A stretch of 64,000 nucleotides of DNA, taken from assembly GCF_002750975.1 (NCBI RefSeq), contig NZ_PEJS01000001.1, positions 3,658,001-3,722,000 of the forward strand, given 5' to 3'. The DNA is from Stenotrophomonas indicatrix. GTDB taxonomy: Bacteria > Pseudomonadota > Gammaproteobacteria > Xanthomonadales > Xanthomonadaceae. Shown here piece by piece: positions 29,801 through 40,154 of this stretch; position 1 is the first letter of the stretch, and every line of letters starts with the position of its first letter. The position numbers and the translations under genes are program-made. The notes below the pieces were generated by a model. The model saw only the letters and a list, made by a program, of their open reading frames with translations. It made no database searches and was not told where the DNA came from.

Positions 29801-29960
29801 CGCCGAGCTGCGGCAGCCGCTGGGCTGGGTGATGGTGGGTGGCCTGATGGTCAGCCAGGTATTGACCCTGTTCACCACGCCGGTGATCTACCTGGCCTTC
29901 GACCGTCTGCAGCGTCGCCGCGCGACAGCACCGGCAACCGCTGGCGAGGCCGGCGCATGA
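26829..29960 (+). CDS. smeJ: RND efflux transporter, first of two (MdtB-like)
   Basis: A 1043-residue proton-driven drug exporter with twelve membrane helices and two large periplasmic loops. It begins with the HAE1-type signature [21 protein letters not shown]. The TM4 proton-relay acidic pair is in [23 protein letters not shown], and the second half repeats it with [15 protein letters not shown]. MdtB/MdtC-type proteins form a hetero-trimer; reported SmeIJK substrates include aminoglycosides and tetracyclines. A 67-base palindromic repeat is built into the frame at about codons 496-517, in the cytoplasmic linker between the two halves, adding roughly 21 residues. Overlaps smeK by 4 bases. 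Confidence 0.92.
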   Translation: MNLSRAFILRPVATTLLMVALLLSGVLAYRLLPVAALPQVDYPIIQITTLYPGASPELTTRTITAPLERQLGQIPGLKQLSSTSSGGASVITLQFGLEVSLGVAEQDVQAAINAAGSFLPGDLPVPPVYRKVNPADTPILTLAVTSQGLSLPQVHDLVDTRIAQRLAQLPGVGLVSLAGGQRPAVRIQVNPAALAANNLGMDHIRTAIAAANVNLPKGSFDGPIRAVMLDANDQMRSVAEYRALVLAWREGAPLRLGDVATITDGAENRQLAAWSGTTPAVLVNIQRQPGANVIAVVGQVRALLPQLQATLPAGVQMTVLSDRTESIRASVRGVQKELVLAIALVVLVTWVFLRNLPATLIPSVAVPLSLIGTFAVMLLAGYSLNNLTLMALTIATGFVVDDAIVMLENIARHLEDGESPREAALKGASEIGFTLVSLTVSLIAVLIPLLFMADLVGALFHEFAVTLAVAIGISLLVSLTLTPMLCARFLKPHAKESAPHGDLTLAGSDPVRAPTPKRDVFDRIIALYDRQLRWVLQRQPLMLLATVATLALTVALYFAVPKGFFPVQDAGLVQGISEAPQAISFQAMRERQLALATAIEQDPAVASLSSYIGVDGNNAALNTGRLLIELKPHGEREGADVVMARLQQRVARIPGITLYLQPVQELGIEDRISRNQYQFTLTTPDLQTLETWTPKLLQALRQSPALRDVASDLQMQGRQARVSIDRDAATRLGVSVEAVADALYDAYGQRQISTIFTQASQYRVVLEADPARQPGPEAISGLRVRSSNGQTVPLGAVARVEQGPTALLRNHVGQFPAATLSFNLAPGASLGEAVDAVHAAQAQVALPQSIELRLQGAAAAFSSSLSSTLWLILAAVVVMYIVLGVLYESFIHPITILSTLPSATVGALAALWVSGRGLDLIAVIGIVLLIGLVKKNAIMMIDFALDAQRTRGMSPREAIHQAALLRFRPILMTTLAALFGAVPLMLASGSGAELRQPLGWVMVGGLMVSQVLTLFTTPVIYLAFDRLQRRRATAPATAGEAGA
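28314..28380 (+). repeat. Palindromic repeat inserted in frame inside smeJ
   Basis: Within the gene the sequence AGTCAGCGCCCCACGGGGAT is followed by CTGACCCTGGCCGGGTCGGATCC and GGTCAGGGCTCCGACCCCGAAG. The segments GGGTCGGATCC and GGGCTCYGACCCCGAA match the intergenic element at 19488-19562. It stays in frame and is translated as [24 protein letters not shown], a hydrophilic stretch unlike the surrounding protein. Confidence 0.7.
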
Positions 29961-32900
29961 CCCCTGTGGCACGCCTGGCACAGGCCTGCGTGCAGCGTCC
30001 GGTGGCGACCCTCCTGCTGGCGGTGGCGCTGGTACTGGCCGGCCTGCTGGCGCTGCGCCTGCTGCCGGTGGCACCGCTGCCCCAGGTCGACTATCCCGCC
30101 ATTGAAGTCAGTGCCAGCCTGCCCGGCGCCTCGCCCGAATCGATGGCGGCCACCGTCGCCACGCCGCTGGAGCGTGCGCTGGGCAGCCTGCCCGGCATCT
30201 CGCGCATCGATTCGGCCAGCACCCAGGGGCAGACCGAGATCGAACTGAAGTTCGTGCTCGGCCGCGACATCGACGAGGCCGCGCGCGAAGTGCAGGCCGC
30301 GATCAACCTCGCCCGCGGCCAGCTGCCCAGCGGCATGCCGGGCATGCCGCAGTACCGCAAGGTCAATCCGTCGCAGGCGCCGATCCTGGCGCTGGCGCTG
30401 ACCTCCGATACGCTCTCGCCGGGCCAGCTGTACGACCTGGGTTCGACTGTGCTGGCGCAGAAGCTGTCGCAGGTGCCGGGCGTGGGCGAAGTGCAGGTGG
30501 GCGGCAGCGCGCTGCCGGCGGTTCGCGTGTCGCTGGACCCCAATGCCCTCAATCACGCAGGCCTGGCACTGGAAGACGTGGCACAGGCGATCAGCCGCGC
30601 CAATGCAGTGCGCCCACTGGGTGCGGTCGCAGGCGCGCAGCAGCACTGGCAACTGGAAGCGCCGCTGCAGCTGCGCCAGGCCGCGCAGTATCGCCAGCTG
30701 GCGCTGAAGGCCAGCGATGACCGCCTGCTGCGGCTGGGCGATGTCGCTGCCGTCGCCGATGGCGTGGAGGACCGCTATGCCAGTGGCTTCCACAACGAAC
30801 GCCCCGCCGTGCTGCTGATCGTCAGCCGCCAGCCCGGCGCCAACATCATCGCCACCGTCGATGCCATCCAGGCGCAGTTGCCGCAGCTGCACGCCCTGCT
30901 GCCCAGCACGGTGGACATGCGCCTGGTGATGGACCGCTCGCCGGTGATCCGCGCCACCCTGCACGAAGCAGAAGTGACCCTGCTGCTGGCGATCGCGCTG
31001 GTGGTACTGGTGGTGCTCGGCTTCCTCGGCCAATGGCGCGCAGCACTGGTGCCAAGCGTGGCGATTCCGGTGGTGCTGTTCGGCACGCTGGCGTTGATCG
31101 CGCTGATGGGCTTCTCGCTCAATACGCTCTCGCTGATGGCCCTGATCGTGGCGGCGGTACTGGTGGTGGACGACGCCATCGTGGTGCTGGAGAACATCGC
31201 GCGCCATCGCGAGCTGGGCGCCGACCGCTGGCAGGCGGCGGTGCGTGGTGCATCGGAAGTGGGCGCTACGTTGCTATCGATGAACCTGGCGCTGGCGGTG
31301 GTGTTCGTCTCGATCCTGTTCCTGGACGATTTCGTCGAGCGCCTGTTCCGCGAATTCTCGCTGACCCTGGTAGCGGCGATGACGGTATCGGTGCTGGTGG
31401 CACTCAGCCTGGTGCCGATGCTGTGTGCGCGCCTGTTCGTCGATAACGCGCAACAACCCTCACGCTGGCAGCGCGGCAGCAATGCGCTGTTCGAGCACGT
31501 GCGCGGCACCTATCTGCGCACCCTGCAGGCCAGCCTGCGTCACCTGCGCTGGCCCTTGCTGGCCTTCGTGGCAGTGATCGCACTCAATGCCTGGCTGTTC
31601 CAGCAGGTACCCAAGGGCATCGTTCCGCAGCAGGACACCGCACAGCTGCGCGGCTTCGCGCGTGGCGATGACGGCCTGTCCTTCAAGGCGATGCAGCCGA
31701 AGATCGATGCCTACCGCAGACTGCTGCTGTCCGACCCGGCCATCGAGGACATCATCGGGTATATCGGTGGCAGCAACGGGGTCAACAACGCCTTCATCAT
31801 GATCAAGATGAAGCCGCTGGCCGAGCGCGGTGTCTCCAGCCAGCAGGTGATCGATCGCCTGCGCGCGCGCCTGCCCAAGCTGCCCGGCGGTAATCTGTAC
31901 CTGTGGGTGGACCAGGACATCCGCTTGGAAGGCGCCGGCAGCAGCGGCAAATACGAATTCCAGCTGCTGTCAGCGGACACCGCACCCTTGCGCCAATGGG
32001 CACCGAAGGTCGCTGCTGCGCTGCGTGGCCTGCCGGAACTGGTGGACGTGGAAGCGCAGGGCGAGGCCGGCATGCGCCAGGTGATGCTGGACATCGACCG
32101 CGAGGCAGCGGCGCGCCACGGCGTGGACCTGCGCATTGTGGCCAACATGCTCAACAACGCCTTCAGCCAGCGCCAGGTCGCCACGTTGTACGACAGCCTC
32201 AACCAGTACCGGGTGGTGATGGAGCTGGACCCGAAGCACACCCAGGACCCGGGCACGCTGGCACGGCTGCAGGTGATCGATGGCAGCGGCCAGCGCATTC
32301 CACTATCGAGCATCGCCAGCTGGCGCTATGGCATGGCGCCGGACCGCGTGTATCACAGCGAGCAGTTCGCCTCGATCTGGATCGAGTTCGCGCTGGCGCC
32401 GGGCGTGGGCCTGGAACAGGCCACCCGGGCCATTGATGCGGCGATGGCCAAACTGATGCTGCCGCGCTCGGTGCAGGCCAAGCTTTCCGGCGAGGCCGGT
32501 GGCCTGGAGCAGCTGCGTTCGCGCCAGTTGTGGCTGGTACTGGGTGCGACGCTGGCGGTGTACCTGGTGCTGGGCATCCTCTACGAGAGTTTCCTGCAGC
32601 CCTTGGTGATCCTGTCCACGCTGCCGTCGGCCGGCATCGGGGCGTTGCTGGCGCTGTGGCTGTTCGGCAACGAACTGAACCTGATCGCCCTGCTCGGCCT
32701 GTTCCTGCTGGTGGGGGTGGTGATGAAGAACACGATCCTGCTGGTCGACTTCGCCCTGGCCGGCGAACGCCGCGGGCTGAGTGCGCAGGATGCAGTGATG
32801 GAAGCGGCACGATTGCGCCTGCGGCCGATCCTGATGACCTCGCTGGCGGCACTGCTGGGTACGTTGCCGCTGATGCTGGCCAACGGTGAAGGTTGGGAGC

Positions 32901-33016
32901 TGCGGCAGCCGCTGGGCATCGCGATCGTCGGCGGGTTGCTGGTCAGCCAGTGGTTGACGCTGTACACCACGCCGGCGATGTATCTGGCGTTGGCGCGAGT
33001 ACGGGCGGGGCGGTGA
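29957..33016 (+). CDS. smeK: RND efflux transporter, second of two (MdtC-like)
   Basis: A 1019-residue RND transporter, paralogue of smeJ (start [25 protein letters not shown]). It has the TM4 motif [21 protein letters not shown] and second-half [19 protein letters not shown]. It lacks the inserted linker repeat of smeJ. The C-terminus, [19 protein letters not shown], is short. Thirteen bases after the stop a SMAG element begins, followed by a decayed second copy of an RND tail (33071-33175). The smeI, smeJ and smeK genes overlap by 4 bases at each junction and form one operon. Confidence 0.92.
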   Translation: MTPVARLAQACVQRPVATLLLAVALVLAGLLALRLLPVAPLPQVDYPAIEVSASLPGASPESMAATVATPLERALGSLPGISRIDSASTQGQTEIELKFVLGRDIDEAAREVQAAINLARGQLPSGMPGMPQYRKVNPSQAPILALALTSDTLSPGQLYDLGSTVLAQKLSQVPGVGEVQVGGSALPAVRVSLDPNALNHAGLALEDVAQAISRANAVRPLGAVAGAQQHWQLEAPLQLRQAAQYRQLALKASDDRLLRLGDVAAVADGVEDRYASGFHNERPAVLLIVSRQPGANIIATVDAIQAQLPQLHALLPSTVDMRLVMDRSPVIRATLHEAEVTLLLAIALVVLVVLGFLGQWRAALVPSVAIPVVLFGTLALIALMGFSLNTLSLMALIVAAVLVVDDAIVVLENIARHRELGADRWQAAVRGASEVGATLLSMNLALAVVFVSILFLDDFVERLFREFSLTLVAAMTVSVLVALSLVPMLCARLFVDNAQQPSRWQRGSNALFEHVRGTYLRTLQASLRHLRWPLLAFVAVIALNAWLFQQVPKGIVPQQDTAQLRGFARGDDGLSFKAMQPKIDAYRRLLLSDPAIEDIIGYIGGSNGVNNAFIMIKMKPLAERGVSSQQVIDRLRARLPKLPGGNLYLWVDQDIRLEGAGSSGKYEFQLLSADTAPLRQWAPKVAAALRGLPELVDVEAQGEAGMRQVMLDIDREAAARHGVDLRIVANMLNNAFSQRQVATLYDSLNQYRVVMELDPKHTQDPGTLARLQVIDGSGQRIPLSSIASWRYGMAPDRVYHSEQFASIWIEFALAPGVGLEQATRAIDAAMAKLMLPRSVQAKLSGEAGGLEQLRSRQLWLVLGATLAVYLVLGILYESFLQPLVILSTLPSAGIGALLALWLFGNELNLIALLGLFLLVGVVMKNTILLVDFALAGERRGLSAQDAVMEAARLRLRPILMTSLAALLGTLPLMLANGEGWELRQPLGIAIVGGLLVSQWLTLYTTPAMYLALARVRAGR

Positions 33017-33029
33017 GCGAGGTGGCTTC

Positions 33030-33052
33030 ATCCACGCATGGCGTGGGTCTAC
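33030..33052 (-). repeat. SMAG element between smeK and a duplicated tail
   Basis: ATCCACGC-ATG-GCGTGGGT followed by CTAC. One base differs from the perfect stem. It separates the functional smeK stop from the residual tail at 33071. Confidence 0.85.
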
Positions 33053-33070
33053 TGCGGCCATCGCCGGAGC

Positions 33071-33175
33071 GGGTTTCACACCACCCCGGCGATGTACCTG
33101 GCGCTGTCGCACATACGCAGCGCCAGGCGCATCGCCGGTGCAGACGGGCCGGTCTCCAACTCCGACCGGCCCTGA
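33071..33175 (+). pseudogene. Remnant of an RND transporter C-terminus
   Basis: In one frame this 105-base stretch reads [20 protein letters not shown] and continues to a TGA at 33173. The first part matches the end of smeK ([19 protein letters not shown]), including about 85 percent base identity over ~36 bases by eye. It has no start and follows a SMAG. Either the 3' end of smeK was duplicated, or this is the original end of the gene and recombination at the repeat gave the present shorter end. Confidence 0.65.
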
Positions 33176-33226
33176 TCGCGGCCGCACCCCCGCAGGCGCT
33201 GGCCGCCATCCACACACGTGCCGCAC

Positions 33227-34300
33227 TCAAGCGGCTTCGGACACCTTTACCTCACGGCGGGCGCGCACGGCAGCGGCAAGCCGCTCCAGCACCTGCACGG
33301 TGGTGTCCCAATCAATGCAGCCATCGGTGATGCTCTGGCCGTAGACCAGCGGCTGGCCTTCCACCAGTTCCTGGCGACCGCCGACCAGATGGCTTTCGAC
33401 CATCACGCCGACGATGCGCTGCTCGCCATCTTCCAGCTGGATGGCGATGTCTTCGATCACCTTCGGCTGGTTTTCGTGGTTCTTCAGGCTGTTGGCGTGG
33501 CTGGCATCGATCATCAGGCGCGTCGGCAGCTTGGCCTTGGCCAGCGCCTGGCAGGCATCGGCCACGCTGGCCGCATCGTAGTTCGGCTGCTTGCCACCAC
33601 GCAGGATCACATGGCAGTCCGGGTTGCCGGTGGTGGAGACGATGGCGGTGCCGCCCTGCTTGGTGACCGACAGGAAGTGATGCGGATTGGAGGCCGCGCC
33701 CACGGCATCGGCGGCGATCTTGACGTTGCCGTCGGTGCCGTTCTTGAAGCCGACCGGGCACGACAGCCCCGACGCAAGTTCACGATGCACCTGGCTTTCG
33801 GTGGTGCGTGCGCCGATCGCGCCCCATGCCACCAGGTCGGCGATGTACTGCGGCGAGATCACGTCGAGGAACTCGACGCCGGCCGGCAGGCCCAGCTTGT
33901 TGATGTCGCGCAGCAGGCCACGGGCGATGCGCAGGCCCTTGTCGATCTTGAAGCTGCCGTCCAGGTCCGGATCGTTGATCAGGCCCTTCCAGCCCACCGT
34001 GGTGCGCGGCTTTTCGAAGTACACGCGCATGACGATTTCCAGCTCGCCGGCCAGCGCATCGCGCAGCGGCTTCAGGCGCTGTGCGTACTCGATGGCGGCT
34101 TTCGGATCGTGGATTGAGCACGGCCCGACCACCACCGCCAGGCGGTCGTCGCGGCCATGCAGGATCTGGTGCAGGGCGGCGCGCGAAGCGCTGACGGTGT
34201 CGGAGGCTTCGTCATCACAGGGCAGCATCGCCAGCAGCTGGGCAGGCGGTGTCAGCGGTTCGATGGTGCGGATACGCAGGTCGTCGGTGTGCGGGGGCAT
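33227..34300 (-). CDS. 3-deoxy-7-phosphoheptulonate (DAHP) synthase, class I
   Basis: Condenses phosphoenolpyruvate and erythrose 4-phosphate, the first step of the shikimate pathway to aromatic amino acids. The 357-residue protein is of the AroF/G/H type. Visible blocks are VVVGPCSIHDPKAAIEYAQRL, VMRVYFEKPRTTVGWKGLINDP, GARTTESQVHRELASGLSCPVGFKNGTDG, LRGGKQPNYD and IDASHANSLKNHENQ. Which feedback subtype it is (Phe, Tyr or Trp sensitive) is not clear, so I leave the symbol blank. It is preceded on its own strand by a leader peptide rich in Phe, Tyr and Trp codons and an intrinsic terminator, so it is likely controlled by transcription attenuation. Confidence 0.95.
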   Translation of the reverse strand: MPPHTDDLRIRTIEPLTPPAQLLAMLPCDDEASDTVSASRAALHQILHGRDDRLAVVVGPCSIHDPKAAIEYAQRLKPLRDALAGELEIVMRVYFEKPRTTVGWKGLINDPDLDGSFKIDKGLRIARGLLRDINKLGLPAGVEFLDVISPQYIADLVAWGAIGARTTESQVHRELASGLSCPVGFKNGTDGNVKIAADAVGAASNPHHFLSVTKQGGTAIVSTTGNPDCHVILRGGKQPNYDAASVADACQALAKAKLPTRLMIDASHANSLKNHENQPKVIEDIAIQLEDGEQRIVGVMVESHLVGGRQELVEGQPLVYGQSITDGCIDWDTTVQVLERLAAAVRARREVKVSEAA

Positions 34301-34348
34301 GGTGAGGGGTCTCTACGGAACGTTGGGGGTCCGCAGCGTGGCGACATG

Positions 34349-34378
34349 AAAAAAGCCGCCAGGTTCGCTGGCGGCTTT
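34349..34378 (-). terminator. Attenuator terminator in the DAHP synthase leader
   Basis: On the minus strand: AAAGCCGCCAG, loop CGAAC, CTGGCGGCTTT, then a run of six T. The stem is perfect over 11 bp. It lies 48 bases upstream of the DAHP synthase start and 24 bases downstream of the leader-peptide stop. A small competing hairpin, CTGAAG-AAAG-CTTCAG, spans the leader stop region (34390-34405). Confidence 0.88.
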
Positions 34379-34401
34379 CGGGAATGCGTCTGAAGCTTTC
34401 T

Positions 34402-34479
34402 TCAGGGTGAGCGCAATCCTTCCTCCGCCGGGGGCTTCGGAAAGTAATACCAATAAAAGCTGGCGTGGGCTGCGTTCAT
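34402..34479 (-). CDS. Aromatic leader peptide of the DAHP synthase (25 aa)
   Basis: The minus strand has an ORF starting ATG at 34479 and ending TGA at 34402. It reads MNAAHASFYWYYFPK and continues for ten more residues. Six aromatic codons in a row (TTT TAT TGG TAT TAC TTT) form the control region. It lies before an intrinsic terminator, itself before the DAHP synthase. Ribosome stalling when charged tRNA-Phe, -Tyr or -Trp is scarce should favour read-through. The ORF is too short to be found by length alone; the codon run and terminator make the case. No clear ribosome site is visible, and the predicted transcript start is only a few bases upstream, so it may be translated leaderless. Confidence 0.85.
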   Translation of the reverse strand: MNAAHASFYWYYFPKPPAEEGLRSP

Positions 34480-34487
34480 GGGATCTA

Positions 34488-34517
34488 TTGATAGCACAGG
34501 GTTTTGGCGGGTGCCAA
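34488..34517 (-). promoter_or_regulatory. Candidate sigma-70 promoter for the attenuator transcript
   Basis: On the minus strand TTGGCA (34517-34512) and TATCAA (34493-34488) are 18 bases apart. Transcription would begin near 34481, right at the leader-peptide ATG. The match is moderate and is supported mainly by position. Confidence 0.4.
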
Positions 34518-34553
34518 CTGTTTCATCCGCAACTGCGGGCGCGGTTCAGCGGA

Positions 34554-34814
34554 CTATCGGCCGCCATGCACTTCCACATCCAGCAGCAGCGTCTCGTGGA
34601 TGTCGACCCAACGCTCCACCACGCGGTCCAGTTCCTGCCTGGCCTCATCAAGCTGTTCGGGGTTGAGCATGGACCTGGCCGTATACAGATCGGACACCAG
34701 CTGCCGCAGGGTGGCTTCCTGGATGGCCACCACCGGCCCTTCCAGGCCGGGCACCTGCAGCGCTGGACTGCTGCCCAGCGCTCCGTACAACGTCACCTGG
34801 ATCTTGCTCTGCAT
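34554..34814 (-). CDS. Small conserved-looking hypothetical protein (86 aa)
   Basis: Starts MQSKIQVTLYGALGSSPALQ. The first half looks like beta strands and the second like a charged helix (TLRQLVSDLYTARSMLNPEQLDEARQELDRVVERWVDIHETLLL). No signal peptide or known domain. An in-frame start further upstream at 34880 is less likely because the ATG at 34814 follows a reasonable context. Function unknown. It lies upstream of the DAHP synthase leader on the same strand, separated by ~40 bases that contain the candidate promoter. Confidence 0.65.
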   Translation of the reverse strand: MQSKIQVTLYGALGSSPALQVPGLEGPVVAIQEATLRQLVSDLYTARSMLNPEQLDEARQELDRVVERWVDIHETLLLDVEVHGGR

Positions 34815-34950
34815 GCTCGACTTCCCTGCGGGTGGATGCGGCCGAGCGCCATCTTTACCCGGAATGGATGACACGCGCATGTGCCACGAGGGTGCCGGAA
34901 TGCAGTCCGATGGGGCGGGGGCGCATGGGGTCTCCCTTGAAGGTCATGGG

Positions 34951-34975
34951 GTTGCCGGCCAGCGGCCGGCACTAC
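34951..34975. repeat. REP-like palindrome
   Basis: GTTGCCGGCC-AGC-GGCCGGCACTAC. The closing CTAC is the complement of GTAG, so it is a SMAG of another subtype. A second copy lies in the mosaic at 45828-45852. Nothing else is visible in 34815-35002. Confidence 0.7.
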
Positions 34976-35002
34976 CGGGAAACGCGGGTGAACGGTACGG
35001 CG

Positions 35003-35740
35003 CTACAGCGAGCGCAGCGCGCGCTTGCGGATGTATGTATTGGCTGCGCTGTCGTGCGTTGACTGCCACCGTGCGCATACATCGCGCACCCATCCGGGCT
35101 GGCTCTTGCCTGCGTCGTTCAGCCAGTTGCCGACCGAGTCCTGCACATAGCGCTCGGGATCGTCAGCGAGGGCCTCCAGCAGGGGCAACGCGTGCTCGGG
35201 TTGCTGCTTGAACAGCGCAATGTGCGTGGCCCATACACCGCGGGGGCGAAGCGCCTCACAGGCGAAGCGGCGCTGATGCGGCGAGCGCTGCAGCGTCCAG
35301 GGTTGCAGCAGGGCAAGCGCTTCCAGCGGCTCGGCGACGATATCGCTGCGCAAGGCCAACCATGCCCATTCGCGCACACCGAAGTGCGGATCATCTGCCA
35401 GTGGACGCATCGCCTGCAGCTTGCCGGCCAATGTCGCCTGCGCGTCGGCACCGATCAGATAGCAGGCCCATCCGCGCACGGTGTCCGAGGGATGCGCCTG
35501 CCAGCAGTGCACGTCACCCTGCCCTGCCTCGCGCAGCACCGCTGCGGCCAATGCCATGCGCTGGGTGATTCCCCTGCCTGCGGCGGCCTGCATGCGCTGT
35601 ATCGAGGCCGGTGGCAAGGTCGGTGCCACCGCCTGCAGCAACGCAGCGAAGTCCACAGCCAGGCACTCGGCCAGATGCGTGCTGGATACGCTGCCCGCAT
35701 TGAGTGCCTGCAGGCGTGCCGTGCCAATGGTGCCGCTCAT
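35003..35740 (-). CDS. HEAT-repeat protein resembling DNA alkylation repair enzymes
   Basis: A 245-residue, mainly helical protein with repeated hydrophobic helix pairs (RGWACYLIGAD ... DPHFGVREWAWLALRSDI ... RYVQDSVGNWLNDAGKSQPGWV). The pattern resembles the AlkC/AlkD-type HEAT-like DNA glycosylases. The match to AlkC-type tryptophan and aspartate positions (WAWLALR, NWLND) is suggestive but not decisive. If active it would remove alkylated bases from DNA. The stop of the upstream MarR gene overlaps its start (ATGA), so both form one operon. Confidence 0.75.
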   Translation of the reverse strand: MSGTIGTARLQALNAGSVSSTHLAECLAVDFAALLQAVAPTLPPASIQRMQAAAGRGITQRMALAAAVLREAGQGDVHCWQAHPSDTVRGWACYLIGADAQATLAGKLQAMRPLADDPHFGVREWAWLALRSDIVAEPLEALALLQPWTLQRSPHQRRFACEALRPRGVWATHIALFKQQPEHALPLLEALADDPERYVQDSVGNWLNDAGKSQPGWVRDVCARWQSTHDSAANTYIRKRALRSL

Positions 35741-36237
35741 GTGCCTGTTTCCTGGCCTGCGTCGGTGTGTCGCCAGACTTTTTCCAACAGCAGCGACAAC
35801 TGCACCTGTTCGCTGGAATCAAGACCGTTGAACAGTCCGCCGATCCATTGTGTGTGCTGGTCGAACAGATCGGCGGCCAGGCGCTTGCCGCGCGCGGTCA
35901 GCACGATCTGCAGCCGGCGGCCATCCTCGGCATCGTTGCGCCGCTGCAGCAGGCCGTCACGCTGCAGGCCATCGAGCAACCCGCTGATGGTGGCGCGGGT
36001 GACGCCAGCGCGCTCGGCCAACGCGTGCGGAGGCAAGGTGCCGCCAGCGCCGTGCAGCAGGAACAGCACCACGAAGCGGCTTTCGCTGAGGCCGTGCGGC
36101 GCCAGGCGTGAAGCGCAGTCACGGTCGATCGCGTTGGACAGCGAAAGCAGCTGGAAGCACAGGCGCAGCTGGGCCAGGTGGGGATCGCCGCGACGGCCAG
36201 CCTCCTGGATGAGAGCCGTGTGTTTTGCTTCAAGCAT
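35737..36237 (-). CDS. MarR-family transcriptional regulator
   Basis: A 166-residue winged-helix repressor. The DNA-binding part is LPPHALAERAGVTRATISGLLDGLQRDGLLQRRNDAEDGRRLQIVLTARG, with the MarR wing (DGRR). N- and C-terminal helices form the dimer. It is the first gene of an operon with the HEAT-repeat protein at 35003. The upstream gap has a palindrome (36256-36267) that may be its own operator. Ligand unknown. Confidence 0.92.
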   Translation of the reverse strand: MLEAKHTALIQEAGRRGDPHLAQLRLCFQLLSLSNAIDRDCASRLAPHGLSESRFVVLFLLHGAGGTLPPHALAERAGVTRATISGLLDGLQRDGLLQRRNDAEDGRRLQIVLTARGKRLAADLFDQHTQWIGGLFNGLDSSEQVQLSLLLEKVWRHTDAGQETGT

Positions 36238-36255
36238 CCATCATATCCGTGATGA

Positions 36256-36267
36256 TTAGGCGCCTTA
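36256..36267. promoter_or_regulatory. Candidate MarR operator
   Basis: TTAGGCGCCTTA, a near-perfect palindrome with AGGCGCCT at the centre, 19 bases upstream of the MarR start in an AT-rich stretch that also holds TATTATATTG. Position and symmetry suggest self-regulation. Confidence 0.4.
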
Positions 36268-36415
36268 TTATATTGTCGATCCCGCAGGGCGCAAGTCCGG
36301 ACCGGGCTGCCGCAGGGCATGACGCGGCGCCGCCCCGGGGCCTGGATGGGGTCGACAGGCGCCGGCAGCCAAAGCTGCGGTAGCATCGCGCCACGTCCCG
36401 CCAGGAGTTCCACGC

Positions 36416-37579
36416 ATGTGCCGTGTCGTCCTGTTGTTGCTGACGCTGTTGCCGATGGCCGTAGTCGCTGCGCCACCACCGCTGCCATCGCCAGCCCGCA
36501 TTGATGCCCAGGCGCAACGGCTGATGCAGGCCGCACACGCACGTGGCATGGCGCTGGCGGTGATCGACGCTGGCAAGGTGGTGCACGTGGCCGCCTATGG
36601 CGAGCGCAACGCCGCCGGCGAACCGCTGCGTACCGACACCGTGATGTACGCCGCTTCGCTGACCAAGATGGCCTTTGGCCACCTGGTCGCGCAGCTGGCA
36701 CAGGACCAGGTGATCGCGCTGGACGCCGGCATTGCCACGTATCTGGACAAGCCATTGCCGGACTACCCCGTCGATACGAAGCACTACGCCGATTACAGCG
36801 TATTGGCCGGCGACGAACGCTGGCGCCGGCTCACCCCGCGCCTGCTGCTCAATCATGGCAGCGGCTTTGCCAACTTCGCGTTTCTGGAACCGGATGGCAG
36901 GCTGCAATTCCATTTCGATCCGGGCAGCCGCTACGGCTATTCCGGCGAAGGCTTGATCCTGCTGCAGTTCGTGCTCGAACGGGGGCGCCTTGGCCAGGAC
37001 ATCGGCGCGCTGATGCAGCGCCGCGTGTTCGACCGCTTCGGCATGCCCCGCACCAGCATGATGTGGCGCGAGGATTTCGCCACCAACCTGGCCGACGGCT
37101 GGACCGCCGATGGCACGCCCGAGCCGCATGACGAGCGCAGCCGGGTGCGGGCCGCCGGCTCGATGGATACCACCATCGCCGACATGGCCAACTTCGCAGC
37201 GGGCTATGTGCGCGGCGAAGGCCTTTCAGCGGCGATGCGGCAGGAGCTGGTACGTCCGCAGCTGCCGATCACCACGGCCAGCCAGTTTCCGACCCTGCAG
37301 GCGGAACTGCCGGTAGCGGAGCGGCGCAGGGACCTGGCAGCCGGCCTGGGCGTGGTCACCTTCCGCGGGCCGCAGGGGCCCGGCTTCTACAAGGGCGGCC
37401 ACGATGACGCGGTGGGCAACACCCTGGTGTGCATCGAGCAGGGCCAGCGCTGCGTGGTGATGCTGGGCAACGATGTCCGCGCCGAGGCGGCGTTTCCGGC
37501 ACTGGTGGCGTTCGTGCTGGGCGATACCGGAGTGCCGTGGGACTGGGAGTACGGCGCGGAGAAGGTGTTCGTGCGCTGA
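36416..37579 (+). CDS. Exported serine hydrolase of the beta-lactamase fold
   Basis: A 387-residue protein with a signal peptide (MCRVVLLLLTLLPMAVVAAPP). The class C beta-lactamase/PBP-like fold is shown by the nucleophile tetrad SLTK (AASLTKMAFGHL) and the Tyr region RYGYSGEGLILLQ. The third motif is less clear (FYKGGHDD). Such proteins are often esterases or D-aminopeptidases and not drug-resistance enzymes; substrate unknown. A good ribosome site (AGGAG) lies 9 bases before the ATG. A SMAG follows the stop. Confidence 0.88.
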   Translation: MCRVVLLLLTLLPMAVVAAPPPLPSPARIDAQAQRLMQAAHARGMALAVIDAGKVVHVAAYGERNAAGEPLRTDTVMYAASLTKMAFGHLVAQLAQDQVIALDAGIATYLDKPLPDYPVDTKHYADYSVLAGDERWRRLTPRLLLNHGSGFANFAFLEPDGRLQFHFDPGSRYGYSGEGLILLQFVLERGRLGQDIGALMQRRVFDRFGMPRTSMMWREDFATNLADGWTADGTPEPHDERSRVRAAGSMDTTIADMANFAAGYVRGEGLSAAMRQELVRPQLPITTASQFPTLQAELPVAERRRDLAAGLGVVTFRGPQGPGFYKGGHDDAVGNTLVCIEQGQRCVVMLGNDVRAEAAFPALVAFVLGDTGVPWDWEYGAEKVFVR

Positions 37580-37583
37580 CGCC

Positions 37584-37606
37584 ATCCACGCATGGCGTGG
37601 ATCTAC
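37584..37606 (-). repeat. SMAG element after the serine hydrolase gene
   Basis: ATCCACGC-ATG-GCGTGGAT plus CTAC. Beyond it, 37607-37690 holds imperfect repeats of the words CATGGG, CATTGGC and CATGGA with no obvious function. Confidence 0.9.
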
Positions 37607-37699
37607 TGGCGTGGACCCATGGGCATGGATTCATTGGCATGGACACATGGGTATGGAGCCATTGGCGTGTGCCCATTGGCGGCAACACGCCACCCACAA

Positions 37700-37727
37700 A
37701 AAAACCCCGCCTTGCGGCGGGGTTTTT
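37700..37727 (-). terminator. Bidirectional intrinsic terminator after groEL
   Basis: AAAACCCCGCC-TTGC-GGCGGGGTTTT with A-rich flank on one side and T-rich on the other, so it can terminate groEL (minus strand) and the serine hydrolase transcript (plus strand). It lies 56 bases after the groEL stop. Confidence 0.9.
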
Positions 37728-37782
37728 CATTGCAGCAGGGAAGCGTGCCGACCTGGATCGGCAGCTACCGGTGCAGCGGGAC

Positions 37783-39802
<2,020 letters not shown>

Positions 39803-39848
39803 GTGGGACCTCTTAAGTTATTGATTGGTCTGAAAAAGTCCGGCGATG

Positions 39849-39875
39849 TTAGCACTCGCACCAGGCGACTGCCAG
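39849..39875 (-). promoter_or_regulatory. CIRCE operator (HrcA binding site)
   Basis: TTAGCACTC at 39849-39857, nine bases, then GACTGCCAG. The first arm is the perfect CIRCE half; the other arm matches the consensus GAGTGCTAA at about six of nine positions. HrcA-CIRCE control of groESL is known in xanthomonads. It lies 47 bases upstream of groES. Confidence 0.8.
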
Positions 39876-39916
39876 CAACGCGCGTGAAAAAGCCCGACAG
39901 GTCGGGAGCACGACAG

Positions 39917-39944
39917 AGATGGAGACCTCCGGAGGCCTTTCAAG
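39917..39944 (-). promoter_or_regulatory. Sigma-32 heat-shock promoter of groESL
   Basis: On the minus strand CTTGAAA (39944-39938), 13 bases, then CTCCATCT (39924-39917), close to the consensus CTTGAAA / CCCCATNT. The start site would fall about 110 bases before groES and upstream of CIRCE. The region 39803-40154 holds only these control sites and the leader of the divergent nuclease gene. Confidence 0.75.
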
Positions 39945-40154
39945 GCCCGCCCCCGAAATTTTTCCCGGCGGCCCGGCGGCACTCCTTCCCTGCGCGGACG
40001 CCTTTATAGGGATGCGTCGCGGCAAGCCAAGGGGGAATTGGCCACCATTTGGTGACCGCCGTCGCACTGTCAGATATCTGGCGTTCATTTACGACAAAGT
40101 GTCACCGGATCGGCTTTAGGGTGGCCCGGCATTCCCAATCACAAGGAGTAGTCG

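Noticed and set aside
36416..37579. Antibiotic-resistance beta-lactamase
   Set aside because: Only the fold and SxxK motif match. S. maltophilia's known L1/L2 enzymes look different, so a generic serine hydrolase is the honest call.
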